Assembly (NCBI GenBank): GCA_022841825.1
Contig: JALHQT010000001.1
Location: forward strand, 1,302,001-1,366,000
Reading direction: 5' to 3'
DNA: 64,000 bases
Source of the DNA: Anaerolineae bacterium
Lineage (GTDB): Bacteria; Chloroflexota; Anaerolineae; Aggregatilineales; Phototrophicaceae
The notes below the pieces were generated by a model. It did no database searches, was not told the origin of the DNA, and worked only from the letters and a program-made list of their open reading frames with translations. Position numbers and translations under genes: made by a program. Shown here piece after piece: positions 52,313-60,845 of this stretch. Every line of letters starts with the position of its first letter. Positions within the stretch are counted from its first letter, which is position 1.

Positions 52313-53161
52313 CTAGCCTTTGACGGAACCAGCGGTCAAACCTGAGACGATGTAACGCTGCAAGAACAAGAACAGGATCACCATCGGCAGTGTCAGCATG
52401 AGCACTGCGGATGCAAGCACGGGCCAGTCGCTGCCATACACACCCTGAAACACGATCAGCCCTCTTGTGATGGGGAAGTAGTCCTCATTCGTCAGGTAGA
52501 TCGTCGGCAGAATGACCTCATTCCAGATACCAATCGCATGCAGAACCACGACTGTTGCAATGGCAGGTCGAATGAGCGGCAGGACGATGGACCACACAAA
52601 ACGGAAGTATCCACAGCCATCCAGCGCCGCAGCCTCATCCAGTTCCTTGGGAACTGTCTTGATGTAGTTCACCAGGATGACAATACCGATCGGGTTCACG
52701 ATAAACAGCAGGATGTAACCAATGGGATTGTTGTACAGCCCCAAACGCAAGATAAGCTGAAATTGTGGTATCAAAGCGGGCGGAAGAAACAGCGCAATCA
52801 CGAAAAGCGTGAGCAGCACCCCCGAATACTTGACATAGCCACGCGCGATTGGGAATGCCACAAAGACGGCGGTGACGACATAAATCGTCGTTGCAGAGGC
52901 AGCATAGAGTGCCGAGTTGAGCATGTACTGCGGGAAGTTTGCCTTTTCCCACGCCTCTGCGAAGTTCTCGAAGTGCAGCTCGGATGCAAGTCTGGTTGCA
53001 TCCCGGTTGAACGATGGGGTCGTTTTGAGTGACGTATTGACCAACATCAGCAGCGGTCCGAGGTAGATGACTGCCAGCAGCACCAGGAACCCATATGACG
53101 CGAACTTGCCCCACGGGAGTGGGCGACCTGTGCTTGAGGCTGCGCTAGTTGCTGCGTTCAT
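52313..53161 (-). CDS. Carbohydrate ABC transporter permease, MalG type
   Basis: A 282-residue permease with six membrane helices. It has the EAA loop KELDEAAALDGCGYFRFVWSIVLPL that contacts the ATPase, and ends with the common sequence FLQRYIVSGLTAGSVKG. It pairs with the MalF-type gene upstream (ATGA overlap). The ATPase is not in the window and is probably the shared MsmK/UgpC-like subunit. Confidence 0.94.
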   Translation of the reverse strand: MNAATSAASSTGRPLPWGKFASYGFLVLLAVIYLGPLLMLVNTSLKTTPSFNRDATRLASELHFENFAEAWEKANFPQYMLNSALYAASATTIYVVTAVFVAFPIARGYVKYSGVLLTLFVIALFLPPALIPQFQLILRLGLYNNPIGYILLFIVNPIGIVILVNYIKTVPKELDEAAALDGCGYFRFVWSIVLPLIRPAIATVVVLHAIGIWNEVILPTIYLTNEDYFPITRGLIVFQGVYGSDWPVLASAVLMLTLPMVILFLFLQRYIVSGLTAGSVKG

Positions 53162-54087
53162 CCCATTAACCTCGCTTCTCTGCGACGCAGAACAGTCTGC
53201 ACCGCCATGCCGATCACAAGCACCAGCAAGAACATGATGATGGATGCCGCCGCGGCGTATCCCTGTCGGAAACTACTGGTCACGCTGCCCGATGTTTGTC
53301 CGAAGCCCGTTGCATAGATCAGGTATCCCAACACCTGCGTTCCATTGCGGTAGCCCAGCAAAATCAGGAATAGCTGCCATGCCTGAAGACTGCCGATGAC
53401 GTTCAGCAGCAGGTTGGTGTTCACGCTGGGAGTCAGCAGCGGCCAGGTGACATTGCGGAAGACCTGCCAACGATCCGCGCCATCAATGCGCGCCGCCTCG
53501 TAATACTCTTCCGAGATGGTCTGGAGACCCGCAAGGAAGATGATCATGGTCGTCCCCATGTTTGCCCAAATCTGGACAACAATGACCCATGCAAACGCCT
53601 CCGTTGGCTGCGCGCCTAGGAATTCCGAACGCGCACCAAAGATTTCTAGGAATTTTGCCAGCGGTCCCCCAAGCGGGTACAGGAAGAGTGACCATATCAG
53701 ACCCTGGATGACCGCACCCAGAATCACGGGCATGAAGTACAGCGTGCGGAAGAAGTTCCTGCCGCGCAACTTCTGATTGAGAATGAGAGCGACCAGAAGA
53801 CCCAGTGCGAACTGAATCGTTGTGACGAAGAAACAGAAGACCAGCGTTCGCCCGACAGCGTTCAGGTTGTCTCTGGCTGCCTGACCCAAGAACAGAAATT
53901 CTTCGTAGTTGTCCAGCCCAACCCAGTTGATGGGTGCTCCAGGCAAGCCGCTGGCATCCGTAAAGGAGTAGACTGAAGTCGCCAATGAAGGACCAAGAGC
54001 AACCACGAAGTAGGCGATAATTCCCGGCAAAAGCAATAAGTAAGGAAGCCAGCGAGCTCGACCCCGACCGAAGTGATACCCAATCAT
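53158..54087 (-). CDS. Carbohydrate ABC transporter permease, MalF type
   Basis: A 309-residue permease. The first helix follows RARWLPYLLLLPGIIAYFVV; the EAA loop is EEYYEAARIDGADRWQVFRNV. It forms the importer channel with the MalG-type protein. GAGGAG lies 5 bases before the ATG at 54087, which is chosen over a longer in-frame start. A strong hairpin precedes the gene at 54115-54148. Confidence 0.94.
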   Translation of the reverse strand: MIGYHFGRGRARWLPYLLLLPGIIAYFVVALGPSLATSVYSFTDASGLPGAPINWVGLDNYEEFLFLGQAARDNLNAVGRTLVFCFFVTTIQFALGLLVALILNQKLRGRNFFRTLYFMPVILGAVIQGLIWSLFLYPLGGPLAKFLEIFGARSEFLGAQPTEAFAWVIVVQIWANMGTTMIIFLAGLQTISEEYYEAARIDGADRWQVFRNVTWPLLTPSVNTNLLLNVIGSLQAWQLFLILLGYRNGTQVLGYLIYATGFGQTSGSVTSSFRQGYAAAASIIMFLLVLVIGMAVQTVLRRREARLMG

Positions 54088-54114
54088 GTCACTCCTCGTT
54101 TCTGACTGAAAATG

Positions 54115-54148
54115 TGTGGGCTTCCCATCAAATCGAGGGAAGCCCACA
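54115..54148 (-). terminator. Hairpin between binding protein and MalF-type permease
   Basis: A perfect 12-base stem (TGTGGGCTTCCC with GGGAAGCCCACA) around a 10-base loop, 19 bases after the binding-protein stop. On the minus strand it is followed by CATTTTC, so partial termination is possible. It would keep the binding protein in excess over the permeases. Confidence 0.65.
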
Positions 54149-54166
54149 TGCAGGATGGCGGTCTAG

Positions 54167-55462
54167 CTAGCTACCAGCAGCATCCAAACCGGACTGTAGG
54201 TCGGCTTGAACCGTGTCAGCAAGCGCCTGAGGATCATCAAATGTGCCGAACGGCTGGAAGTATGACGCCCAGGGGTTGGCGTATTGACCAACACCACGCG
54301 GCGAAACCCAGTACTGTTCGTACCCGACGCGGAAGTTTTCGAGATACGGTGCAACCTGCTCACCGAGGCGGGTATTCAACTGCGCGGTCGGCTGCGTCGG
54401 AATGAAGCCGACAGCATCGACAAACGCCTGGTAATTCTCAGGTTCCGAGAACTCAGCGAGGTACAGCAAGGCGGCTTCAGCATTCGGCGTATTGGCAGCG
54501 ACAGCCCAGCCCTGGTCATATTTGCCGAACAGGTACTGGTTGTCTTCGGCATTTTCCGAGCCTGGGAAGGGAATGTAGCCCCACTCGAATTCGGGTTCGG
54601 CTGCTTCGATGGCGGGCGCATACCACGTTCCACCAGGGAACATAGCAACTGCACCGGATGCGAAACGACCGGGAGCCGCGTCAGCCGCGATCCCGCTCGC
54701 GCCCGATTCGATCATGTCGCGGGTATAAACCTGCATCCTTGACCACATCTCCAGCGCGCGTTCGTCGTTCCAGGTGATCGTCCCGGTCCACAGTCCCTCG
54801 ACCAATGCTGCCTGGTCGGGATACAGCGCACCCGTCAGACCGTAAGCACCGACGAAAATGGGCCAACCATCTTTGCCACCCGCCGTCATACACGGAATTC
54901 CAGCGGCATTGAAGGTCTCGCAAGCCTGAACCAGTTCGCTCCAGGTCGTCGGCACGGTCACGTTATTGGCGGTGAACAGATCGATGTTGTAGTAAATTCC
55001 GCTGTAGGAAACGCGACCCAGGTTGACGGCGTAAACCTTGCCATCGTACGTGCCAGCATCCGCAATGGTCGCGGCATCGTAGTTGGCGATGAAGGCTTGA
55101 TCCGTCAGATCCATCAGGAGACCGGCATCCGCAAGTTGCTGCCAGTTCGGCGGATCGACGTTATCCATATAGGGTTGAACCGCATTGGCAAAGCCAAACA
55201 TATCGATCACGTCGATGTCGTTGGCGCTCAGGCGGGTCTGAGTTACGGTGCTGAGGTCATTCGCGTTGACCACCGACATGTCAACCACAATATCGGGGTT
55301 CCGTTCCTGAAACGCCTGGTTGAACGCTTCCATGAATTCCACCATGGGGGGATTTTGATGGACGAGCACTCGCAGCGTCGTCGTCTGTGCCGCGACCGGT
55401 TGAATGAGCGCCATGCTCAGGATCAGCAAGACGACCAGTGACAACAAATTTGTCTTTCGCAT
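54167..55462 (-). CDS. Carbohydrate ABC transporter substrate-binding protein (SBP family 1)
   Basis: A 431-residue exported binding protein. Signal peptide: residues 1 to about 25, ending PVAAQ-TTT. The mature part shows the SBP_bac_1 pattern (NPDIVVDMSVVNANDLSTVTQ; GKVYAVNLGRVSYSGIYYN; GAVAMFPGGTWYAPAI). It likely binds beta-glucan oligosaccharides, given the adjacent glucanases. ATG 55462 has GGAG 8 bases upstream; ATG 55468 is too close to that site. It is the first gene of the importer set. Confidence 0.92.
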   Translation of the reverse strand: MRKTNLLSLVVLLILSMALIQPVAAQTTTLRVLVHQNPPMVEFMEAFNQAFQERNPDIVVDMSVVNANDLSTVTQTRLSANDIDVIDMFGFANAVQPYMDNVDPPNWQQLADAGLLMDLTDQAFIANYDAATIADAGTYDGKVYAVNLGRVSYSGIYYNIDLFTANNVTVPTTWSELVQACETFNAAGIPCMTAGGKDGWPIFVGAYGLTGALYPDQAALVEGLWTGTITWNDERALEMWSRMQVYTRDMIESGASGIAADAAPGRFASGAVAMFPGGTWYAPAIEAAEPEFEWGYIPFPGSENAEDNQYLFGKYDQGWAVAANTPNAEAALLYLAEFSEPENYQAFVDAVGFIPTQPTAQLNTRLGEQVAPYLENFRVGYEQYWVSPRGVGQYANPWASYFQPFGTFDDPQALADTVQADLQSGLDAAGS

Positions 55463-55588
55463 TATCATCTCTCCTTGTCCAGCGTGTTTAACTGTATGTG
55501 GACTGATTCGATTGGAAAACCCTGTCGAAAAATGCGTGTGTTCCTTCCTCCTCTATCCTGTCCCGCCATGAGTGGGTTTGTTGATCCA

Positions 55589-55780
55589 TCACGATTGCTT
55601 CCGCGAACGCTGCGCCGCTAACGATCGCGCCTCCGGATTGGGTTGGTAGCCATACTTGCGGATAATCCAGAGTACGCGCTCACGGGTTGCCGGACTTACA
55701 CCGGGTTGTCCGTTTGCAGCCCGCGAAGCGGTTGCGCGTGAGACCCCGGCTAATTTCGCAATCTCCTCTAAAGTGATCAA
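55589..55780 (-). CDS. Stand-alone LacI-type HTH and hinge, no sensor domain
   Basis: A 63-residue protein that is only the DNA-binding part of a LacI/GalR regulator: ITLEEIAKLAGVSRATASRA, a second helix pair, and the hinge-helix sequence NPEARSLAAQ, then a stop. In full-length family members the sugar-binding domain starts a few residues later. No remains of one follow the stop (55480-55588 holds no coding continuation). The start codon is TTG at 55780. A perfect LacI-type operator lies 22 bases upstream. It may act with the neighbouring sensor kinase or as a simple autoregulator. Confidence 0.8.
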   Translation of the reverse strand: MITLEEIAKLAGVSRATASRAANGQPGVSPATRERVLWIIRKYGYQPNPEARSLAAQRSRKQS

Positions 55781-55801
55781 CGTAATTTGCCTTTGGATAC
55801 T

Positions 55802-55819
55802 TTAGGAAGCGCTTCCAAA
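55802..55819 (-). promoter_or_regulatory. LacI-family operator
   Basis: The perfect palindrome GGAAGCGCTTCC (55805-55816), extended by flanking TT and AA, with the central CG typical of LacI-family sites. It lies just upstream of the small HTH gene and downstream of the hybrid kinase gene. The rest of 55820-55970 contains no other clear feature. Confidence 0.7.
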
Positions 55820-55970
55820 CCCATTCGGAGTCTAATCGAGAGCGGTTGCATGGGACATGGAGAAAAGCGAGTCAAATCTGGACAATACATAGCGAGGCGA
55901 TACAGAGGAATGCCCTCGTCAACGAGGGCATAGGTCTGGCATGTGAAGTATCGTGATGAAAGAACGCGGC

Positions 55971-58900
55971 TCAGGAACGGCGAAATGCCTCCGGCGATAT
56001 CCCGGTTTCGCGGTGGAAAATACGACTGAAATACCCGCTGTCCGAAAAACCGACGTTGGACGCAATCTCTGTGATAGATTGTCGGTTTTCCTTCAGGAGG
56101 TGTTTCGCCTGGTTGATGCGGTAGCGCTGAAGATAGGTGATGGGCGTGGTTCCTAACTCCTGGCGAAAGCAAAAAGTCAGATGATCTTCTGTAATGCCAA
56201 CATGCTGGGCAATTTGTCGGCGCGAGAGTGCTTGACTAAAGTTTTGATGGATATACCCCATTGCCATCCGAACCAGAAAGCGTGACTCGTCGCTCAATTT
56301 GCGTTTGTGTTCCAGGGCGGCGCTGATGTGCGAGATGGTCTCCTCGATGCTGAACAATCCTTTGCCCAAAACAACAGCGACGCCCTCAGTCAGTCGTCCC
56401 ATGTCAGTTTCGGTCAATGCCTTTCCGGTAACGACAATAACGGGGATATTTCGAACGCTTTCCAGGGTTCGCATTTCCGCCAAAACCTCAAAGCCATCCA
56501 TCTCCGGCATATGCAAATCCAGCACGACAAGATCGACAATCTCCCTGTGGAGAATTTCCAGCGCTTCCTTGCCGCTGCGCGCCTTCACTACGCGGTTGTG
56601 TGAGGAATGAGACTGAACCATCCGAGCATGCATTTCCAGAGTCCCCGGTTCATCGTCCACCACGAGGATTGTCCGGGTCACATGGTGTGCGTCCGGCAGC
56701 AGCCAGTGTTGATCGAGTGCTTTAGTCAACTCGGAGATTTCGATTGGCTTGGTGAGATAATCCAGTTCCAGTAAGGCTCCGTCGATTTGCGAAGTCGAAT
56801 AGAAGAACACGGGAACTCCCGCCAGCAGCTCGCTGCGTTTGATTTCCTTGAGAGCATCCCAGCCGAGAGCGGTATCCGTACTGACATCCAACACAATCGC
56901 ATCTGGACGCCAGTTGTCAATTTGCCCTCGCCATTCAAACCCTCGTTCGATTACGATGACACCCGCCTTGAATCCACGCCCCTGTAAATGCTCAAAGAGC
57001 CGTTGACTCGTGTTCGGATTGTTGGTTAACACGGCTACGCTTTGCTGCGTTGACGGGTGTATCTCCACGCTGCGAGCCTGTTCGAGGGGTGGCTCAACCG
57101 TTGCAAGCCTAAAGGAAAAGGACGACCCTTCCCCCTCTTCACCAGTCGAGTACACAGAGATGGTGCCGCCGTGCAGTTCTACGAGCCGCTTACTGATCGC
57201 TAATCCAAGCCCTAAACCGCCATAACCCTGAGCAACGGTTCGATCAGATTGCCGGAATTCGTCAAAGATTACCCGCTGTTCTTCGAGAGCGATGCCCAGC
57301 CCCGTATCCTGCACCAATACCCTCACGAAATCGCCATCGGGTTCGAGGCGCAGGCTTACGGTACCGCGTGAGGTGAACTTGATCGCATTGTTGATCAGAT
57401 TGAGCGCAACCTGTCGTAGACGAGTCTGGTCACCCCACACCCAGATACCTGATTCTGGCAAATTGGCTTTCCACTCCAACCCTTTATCGGCTGCCAGTTG
57501 GCTGCCACTCTCAGCGACAATGCGTAAGGCTTGTGCAAGATCAACATATTCGTTGTTCAGGCGAAGCTGTCCGGCATCGCTGGTAGCAAGGTCCAGCACA
57601 TCGCCAATCAGCCCGCCCAGGTGTTGGGAATAGGTGTGTATTCGATCCACGTCTTTTCGGACGGATTCAGGCAGCGGCGAAACGCCCTCATCGCTGTCGC
57701 GCAGGAGTATGCCACTTAAACCGACAATCAAGTTGAGAGGCGTCCTCAGTTCATGGCTGATGGTGGAAAGAAACCGACTCTTCATCCGGTTCGCTTCTTC
57801 TGCCAACAGTCGCCCCTCGGTTGCCTCACGATACAGGTGAGCTGTATTGAGCGCACCGCCGACTTGCTGAACAATCGAACCGTATACATCAAAATACTCT
57901 GAGTCGAACACCATGAAACCAATTTGCCCGGATTGGTCAACCAGGGGTATGAGCGTCAGGACGAAGTTATGCCCCTCAGGCAGGAGACCCGAAGGCGGGA
58001 ATTCCTGACTGCGAAAGCGAAATACCTCTTGATCGGGGCGGATGGTATTGCGCATCGTCGTCCACGCGACAGGATCATCACCCTCCGTTTCAAACAAACC
58101 AAGCATGGCGGTGTGGATATTCATGTTGGGTAAATGTGTTGCCAGAATCTGATAAATTTGCATTTTGTCGAGCGTGGTGAGCAGTCTGGCGGTTAACAGA
58201 CTTAAACGGCTTGCCCTCCATCGCTCATCCACAACGTACTGCCGGTGCTGCCGCCGCATGTGGGCACTGATGGTCAGTCTCGCCTCGCTCAGGAGGTCAC
58301 GCGCCAGCGAGACGGATTTGGGAGATCGCGCGGAGGTTTCAGCAAATTCCACACTCATCAGCGAAATCGCATCCTGCCATAGATGCGTATCATCATCGCC
58401 CTCTGCCGTGCGGCGAAGCGTGTCTGCAAGGACTCTCTGGAATTCCGCACTGTCCCCATCCTGAATACTGGCAACGAACGTGTCCACCAGACGCTGGCAC
58501 AGAGCCAACCCTTCATCCTCGGTCAGACTATGCGCCTGAGTCAGGATCGCGGATGCCATCACAGTGACCAGTTCAGAATGCGGATGCTCGCTACTTGAGG
58601 GCTTTACCGAACGAACTGCCCTCGCTCCGCCAATGCATCCACACGACTCACGAATCACGATATGGGCAGTGACCTGGACGAGTTCGGGCAGCGGCGTTTT
58701 TCCTTCAATGGAGTGCAGCAGCAGATCGACCGCTCGATAGCCAATATCAAACAAAGGAACGTGGATGCTGGTCAACCCCGGTTCATGGACACTACCCTCA
58801 AGCCGGTTGTCAAACCCGATGACGGCGACATCCTGCGGGATTCGACGTCCTTCATCCCGAAGCGCCTGCATCGCACCCAATGCCGACTCATCGTTGCTCG

Positions 58901-59543
58901 CCACCACTGCTGAGAACGCCCCACCAGAGTTGATGATTTGCTGCATGGCAGCGTAGCCGCCGTCATAGACATGGCGACCGTATGCCACGAGACGTGGATC
59001 TTGATCCAAATCGTAGATTTCAAGACCCGTTTGGTAGGCACGCAGACGGTCACCGCTGTCCCCGCGCATATCCCCCACTGTACCAGCGATAAAGGCAATC
59101 TGGCGATGACCGTGCTTCACCAGATGCAGCATCGCTTCCAGAATGCCATCCCGGTTATTGACCGCGATGGTCGGTCCCGCTTCTCCTGAACCGACAAACA
59201 GGATTGGATGTCCAGCAGCAAGCAGCCCCTGAACATAATCTGACCGTGCTTGAGAGTGGAGTGGAACAGCAATGATCAGACCATCTGTATTGTACGGACC
59301 AACCGGGACAAATTCGTGATCGGGGGAAAACACAGACCAGGCGGGTCGCAGGGGATCGGCGGGGCTTGCGGAAGGACCCATCCCACAACCCAGGAGCAGA
59401 TTACAACCCAGGCCTTGCGCAGCATGGGAAGCGCCGCGAAAGATGGGCGCAAGGTAGCTGAGATTAGTCGCTGTACGATAAAACTGCCAGCCCGCCAGGA
59501 CACCAATCGTCGGTACTCTCTCGCGGGAGAATGTTGTTTTCAT
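55971..59543 (-). CDS. LacI-sensor hybrid histidine kinase with AraC output
   Basis: A 1190-residue cytoplasmic regulator. Order: LacI/GalR-type periplasmic-binding-like sensor (about 8-310: TIGVLAG ... DVAVIGFDNRLEGSVHEPGL), helical linker, GAF-like domain (about 450-590), HisKA (FLSTISHELRTPLN), HATPase (NLINNAIKFTS; GLGLAISKRLVELHGG), a divergent receiver (VLDVSTDT), a canonical receiver (LVVDDEPG; LVVLDLHMPEMDGF), and an AraC-type HTH (ISRRQIAQ-like first helix, then FSDSGYFSRIFHRETG). Such one-protein two-component regulators control glycan loci in Bacteroidetes, but the LacI-type internal sensor is unusual. It probably activates the glucan operon. ATG 59543 is preferred. Confidence 0.88.
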   Translation of the reverse strand: MKTTFSRERVPTIGVLAGWQFYRTATNLSYLAPIFRGASHAAQGLGCNLLLGCGMGPSASPADPLRPAWSVFSPDHEFVPVGPYNTDGLIIAVPLHSQARSDYVQGLLAAGHPILFVGSGEAGPTIAVNNRDGILEAMLHLVKHGHRQIAFIAGTVGDMRGDSGDRLRAYQTGLEIYDLDQDPRLVAYGRHVYDGGYAAMQQIINSGGAFSAVVASNDESALGAMQALRDEGRRIPQDVAVIGFDNRLEGSVHEPGLTSIHVPLFDIGYRAVDLLLHSIEGKTPLPELVQVTAHIVIRESCGCIGGARAVRSVKPSSSEHPHSELVTVMASAILTQAHSLTEDEGLALCQRLVDTFVASIQDGDSAEFQRVLADTLRRTAEGDDDTHLWQDAISLMSVEFAETSARSPKSVSLARDLLSEARLTISAHMRRQHRQYVVDERWRASRLSLLTARLLTTLDKMQIYQILATHLPNMNIHTAMLGLFETEGDDPVAWTTMRNTIRPDQEVFRFRSQEFPPSGLLPEGHNFVLTLIPLVDQSGQIGFMVFDSEYFDVYGSIVQQVGGALNTAHLYREATEGRLLAEEANRMKSRFLSTISHELRTPLNLIVGLSGILLRDSDEGVSPLPESVRKDVDRIHTYSQHLGGLIGDVLDLATSDAGQLRLNNEYVDLAQALRIVAESGSQLAADKGLEWKANLPESGIWVWGDQTRLRQVALNLINNAIKFTSRGTVSLRLEPDGDFVRVLVQDTGLGIALEEQRVIFDEFRQSDRTVAQGYGGLGLGLAISKRLVELHGGTISVYSTGEEGEGSSFSFRLATVEPPLEQARSVEIHPSTQQSVAVLTNNPNTSQRLFEHLQGRGFKAGVIVIERGFEWRGQIDNWRPDAIVLDVSTDTALGWDALKEIKRSELLAGVPVFFYSTSQIDGALLELDYLTKPIEISELTKALDQHWLLPDAHHVTRTILVVDDEPGTLEMHARMVQSHSSHNRVVKARSGKEALEILHREIVDLVVLDLHMPEMDGFEVLAEMRTLESVRNIPVIVVTGKALTETDMGRLTEGVAVVLGKGLFSIEETISHISAALEHKRKLSDESRFLVRMAMGYIHQNFSQALSRRQIAQHVGITEDHLTFCFRQELGTTPITYLQRYRINQAKHLLKENRQSITEIASNVGFSDSGYFSRIFHRETGISPEAFRRS

Positions 59544-59692
59544 AAAATCCACTCATGCAATAAACCTTTACCGTCAGTGTTTGCTGGCATCCACTCCCTG
59601 CAATATCACCGGACAGATACATTGTAGCGAAGACACCCTCATATAGCCTATAGAATGACCTGACCGACTCGCGAGCTCCGGCTCAGAAAACA

Positions 59693-59720
59693 AAACAGGC
59701 GACATTTCTGTCGCCTGTTT
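59693..59720 (-). terminator. Strong hairpin with T-rich tail on the minus strand
   Basis: A perfect 12-base stem (AAACAGGCGACA with TGTCGCCTGTTT) and a 4-base loop, followed on the minus strand by TTGTTTTC. No minus-strand gene lies to its right before the ParA gene. A possible minus-strand promoter (TTCATC, 17 bases, TATAAA at 59772-59744) lies just beyond. The rest of 59544-60020 has no gene I can support. Confidence 0.6.
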
Positions 59721-59875
59721 GAGACCACTTTTATTATGTGACCTTTATAAGACTCAGTCCGAACACGATGAAGAGTTTCTTCCCCGTGAGATCTTCCTTC
59801 AAGCCATTACAGTTCCTCAGCGCGGCTTGCTATTGCGCTTCTCAAACCACATCTGAACTCGGCTTGACGGGGACT

Positions 59876-59895
59876 GGAGGAGCTTAAGCCCCTCC
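59876..59895. repeat. Near-palindrome in the gap before parA
   Basis: Twenty bases, arms GGAGGAGCTT and AAGCCCCTCC, with one mismatched pair. It has the same length as the GTAG palindrome cores but no GTAG or CTAC end, so its relation to them is uncertain. It lies 125 bases before the ParA start. Confidence 0.3.
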
Positions 59896-60020
59896 CCCAA
59901 CCCCCTTGAAGGCTCGCTGCTCGCGCCAGCAAGACTCCCGCGAAAGAGTGTAACACAGCTCCGCGAAGTGCTTGCCAGCCCCAGCGATTTCTATCCGGTT
60001 TGAGCGTTGGAGGGATGGAC

Positions 60021-60845
60021 ATGGCACGCATACTTGCACTAACGAACCACAAGGGAGGCGTCGGTAAAAGCACTTCGGCGACGAACGTTGCGCTGGGCTT
60101 GTGCGGCGTTCTGCGGAAGATGGGCGCGGCGAACAACCGCGTACTGCTGATCGATACCGACAGCCAGGGTCACGCGACCCTGGTCACGACCGGACGCAAC
60201 GACTTCGGCGCGGACAACAGCTTGTACACCGTGTTGATGGCGGATCGCGCGCAGGCACCGCAGGTGATGGCGAAGACGATTGTGCAGAGCGCCTGGGATA
60301 ACGACCTGCATGTGCTGCCTGCATCGCCGATGCTGGAGGGTGCTGAGCGCGAGCTGATGGGCGTCGCAGGCGCACCGTATCGCCTCGCCGACCCGCTCTC
60401 GCGCATCGCACTGCACTACGCAGCGGTTGTCATCGACACGCGCCCGTCGTTCTCGTTGATGACCGAGATGGGACTGATCGCCTCAACAGACGCAATCGTG
60501 CCGGTCGAGCCGCGTTACCTGGAAACGGTCGGCTTGATGAGCGTGGTCAACAAGATCGCCGATATCCGCGAAGGCTGGCGGACGCAGAAGCTGCGCATCA
60601 GCGGCATCATCGTGACGAAGATGGACACGCGCGTGCGTGGTCACAACTACCTGCTCGACGAGATCAAGCAGCATCCGACGCTGGGCAAGCTGGTGTGCGG
60701 CGTCATCCCCTCGAACGAAGCCGTGTCCTATGCCCATCGCAACCACCAGAGCATCTTCGCCTACGATCCGCACGCCCCAGCGGGCATCGCCTATCTCAAG
60801 CTGGTGGGCGCGCTGCTCGGGCGCTTGTTCAAGGCAGGTGTGTGA
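60021..60845 (+). CDS. ParA-type partition ATPase
   Basis: A 274-residue ParA/Soj-like ATPase. The deviant Walker A is NHKGGVGKST with its signature lysine, Walker A-prime is VLLIDTDSQGHAT, and Walker B is YAAVVIDTRPSFS. It lacks an N-terminal HTH, so it is the small ParA (type Ib-like or Soj) form. It would move a plasmid-like element together with the ParB encoded next. GGAGGG lies 6 bases before ATG 60021. The stop overlaps the ParB start. Confidence 0.92.
   Translation: MARILALTNHKGGVGKSTSATNVALGLCGVLRKMGAANNRVLLIDTDSQGHATLVTTGRNDFGADNSLYTVLMADRAQAPQVMAKTIVQSAWDNDLHVLPASPMLEGAERELMGVAGAPYRLADPLSRIALHYAAVVIDTRPSFSLMTEMGLIASTDAIVPVEPRYLETVGLMSVVNKIADIREGWRTQKLRISGIIVTKMDTRVRGHNYLLDEIKQHPTLGKLVCGVIPSNEAVSYAHRNHQSIFAYDPHAPAGIAYLKLVGALLGRLFKAGV

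Noticed and set aside
59807-60136. Minus-strand open frame across the gap and start of parA
   Set aside because: It overlaps the ParA Walker A region antisense and shows no domain or ribosome site.
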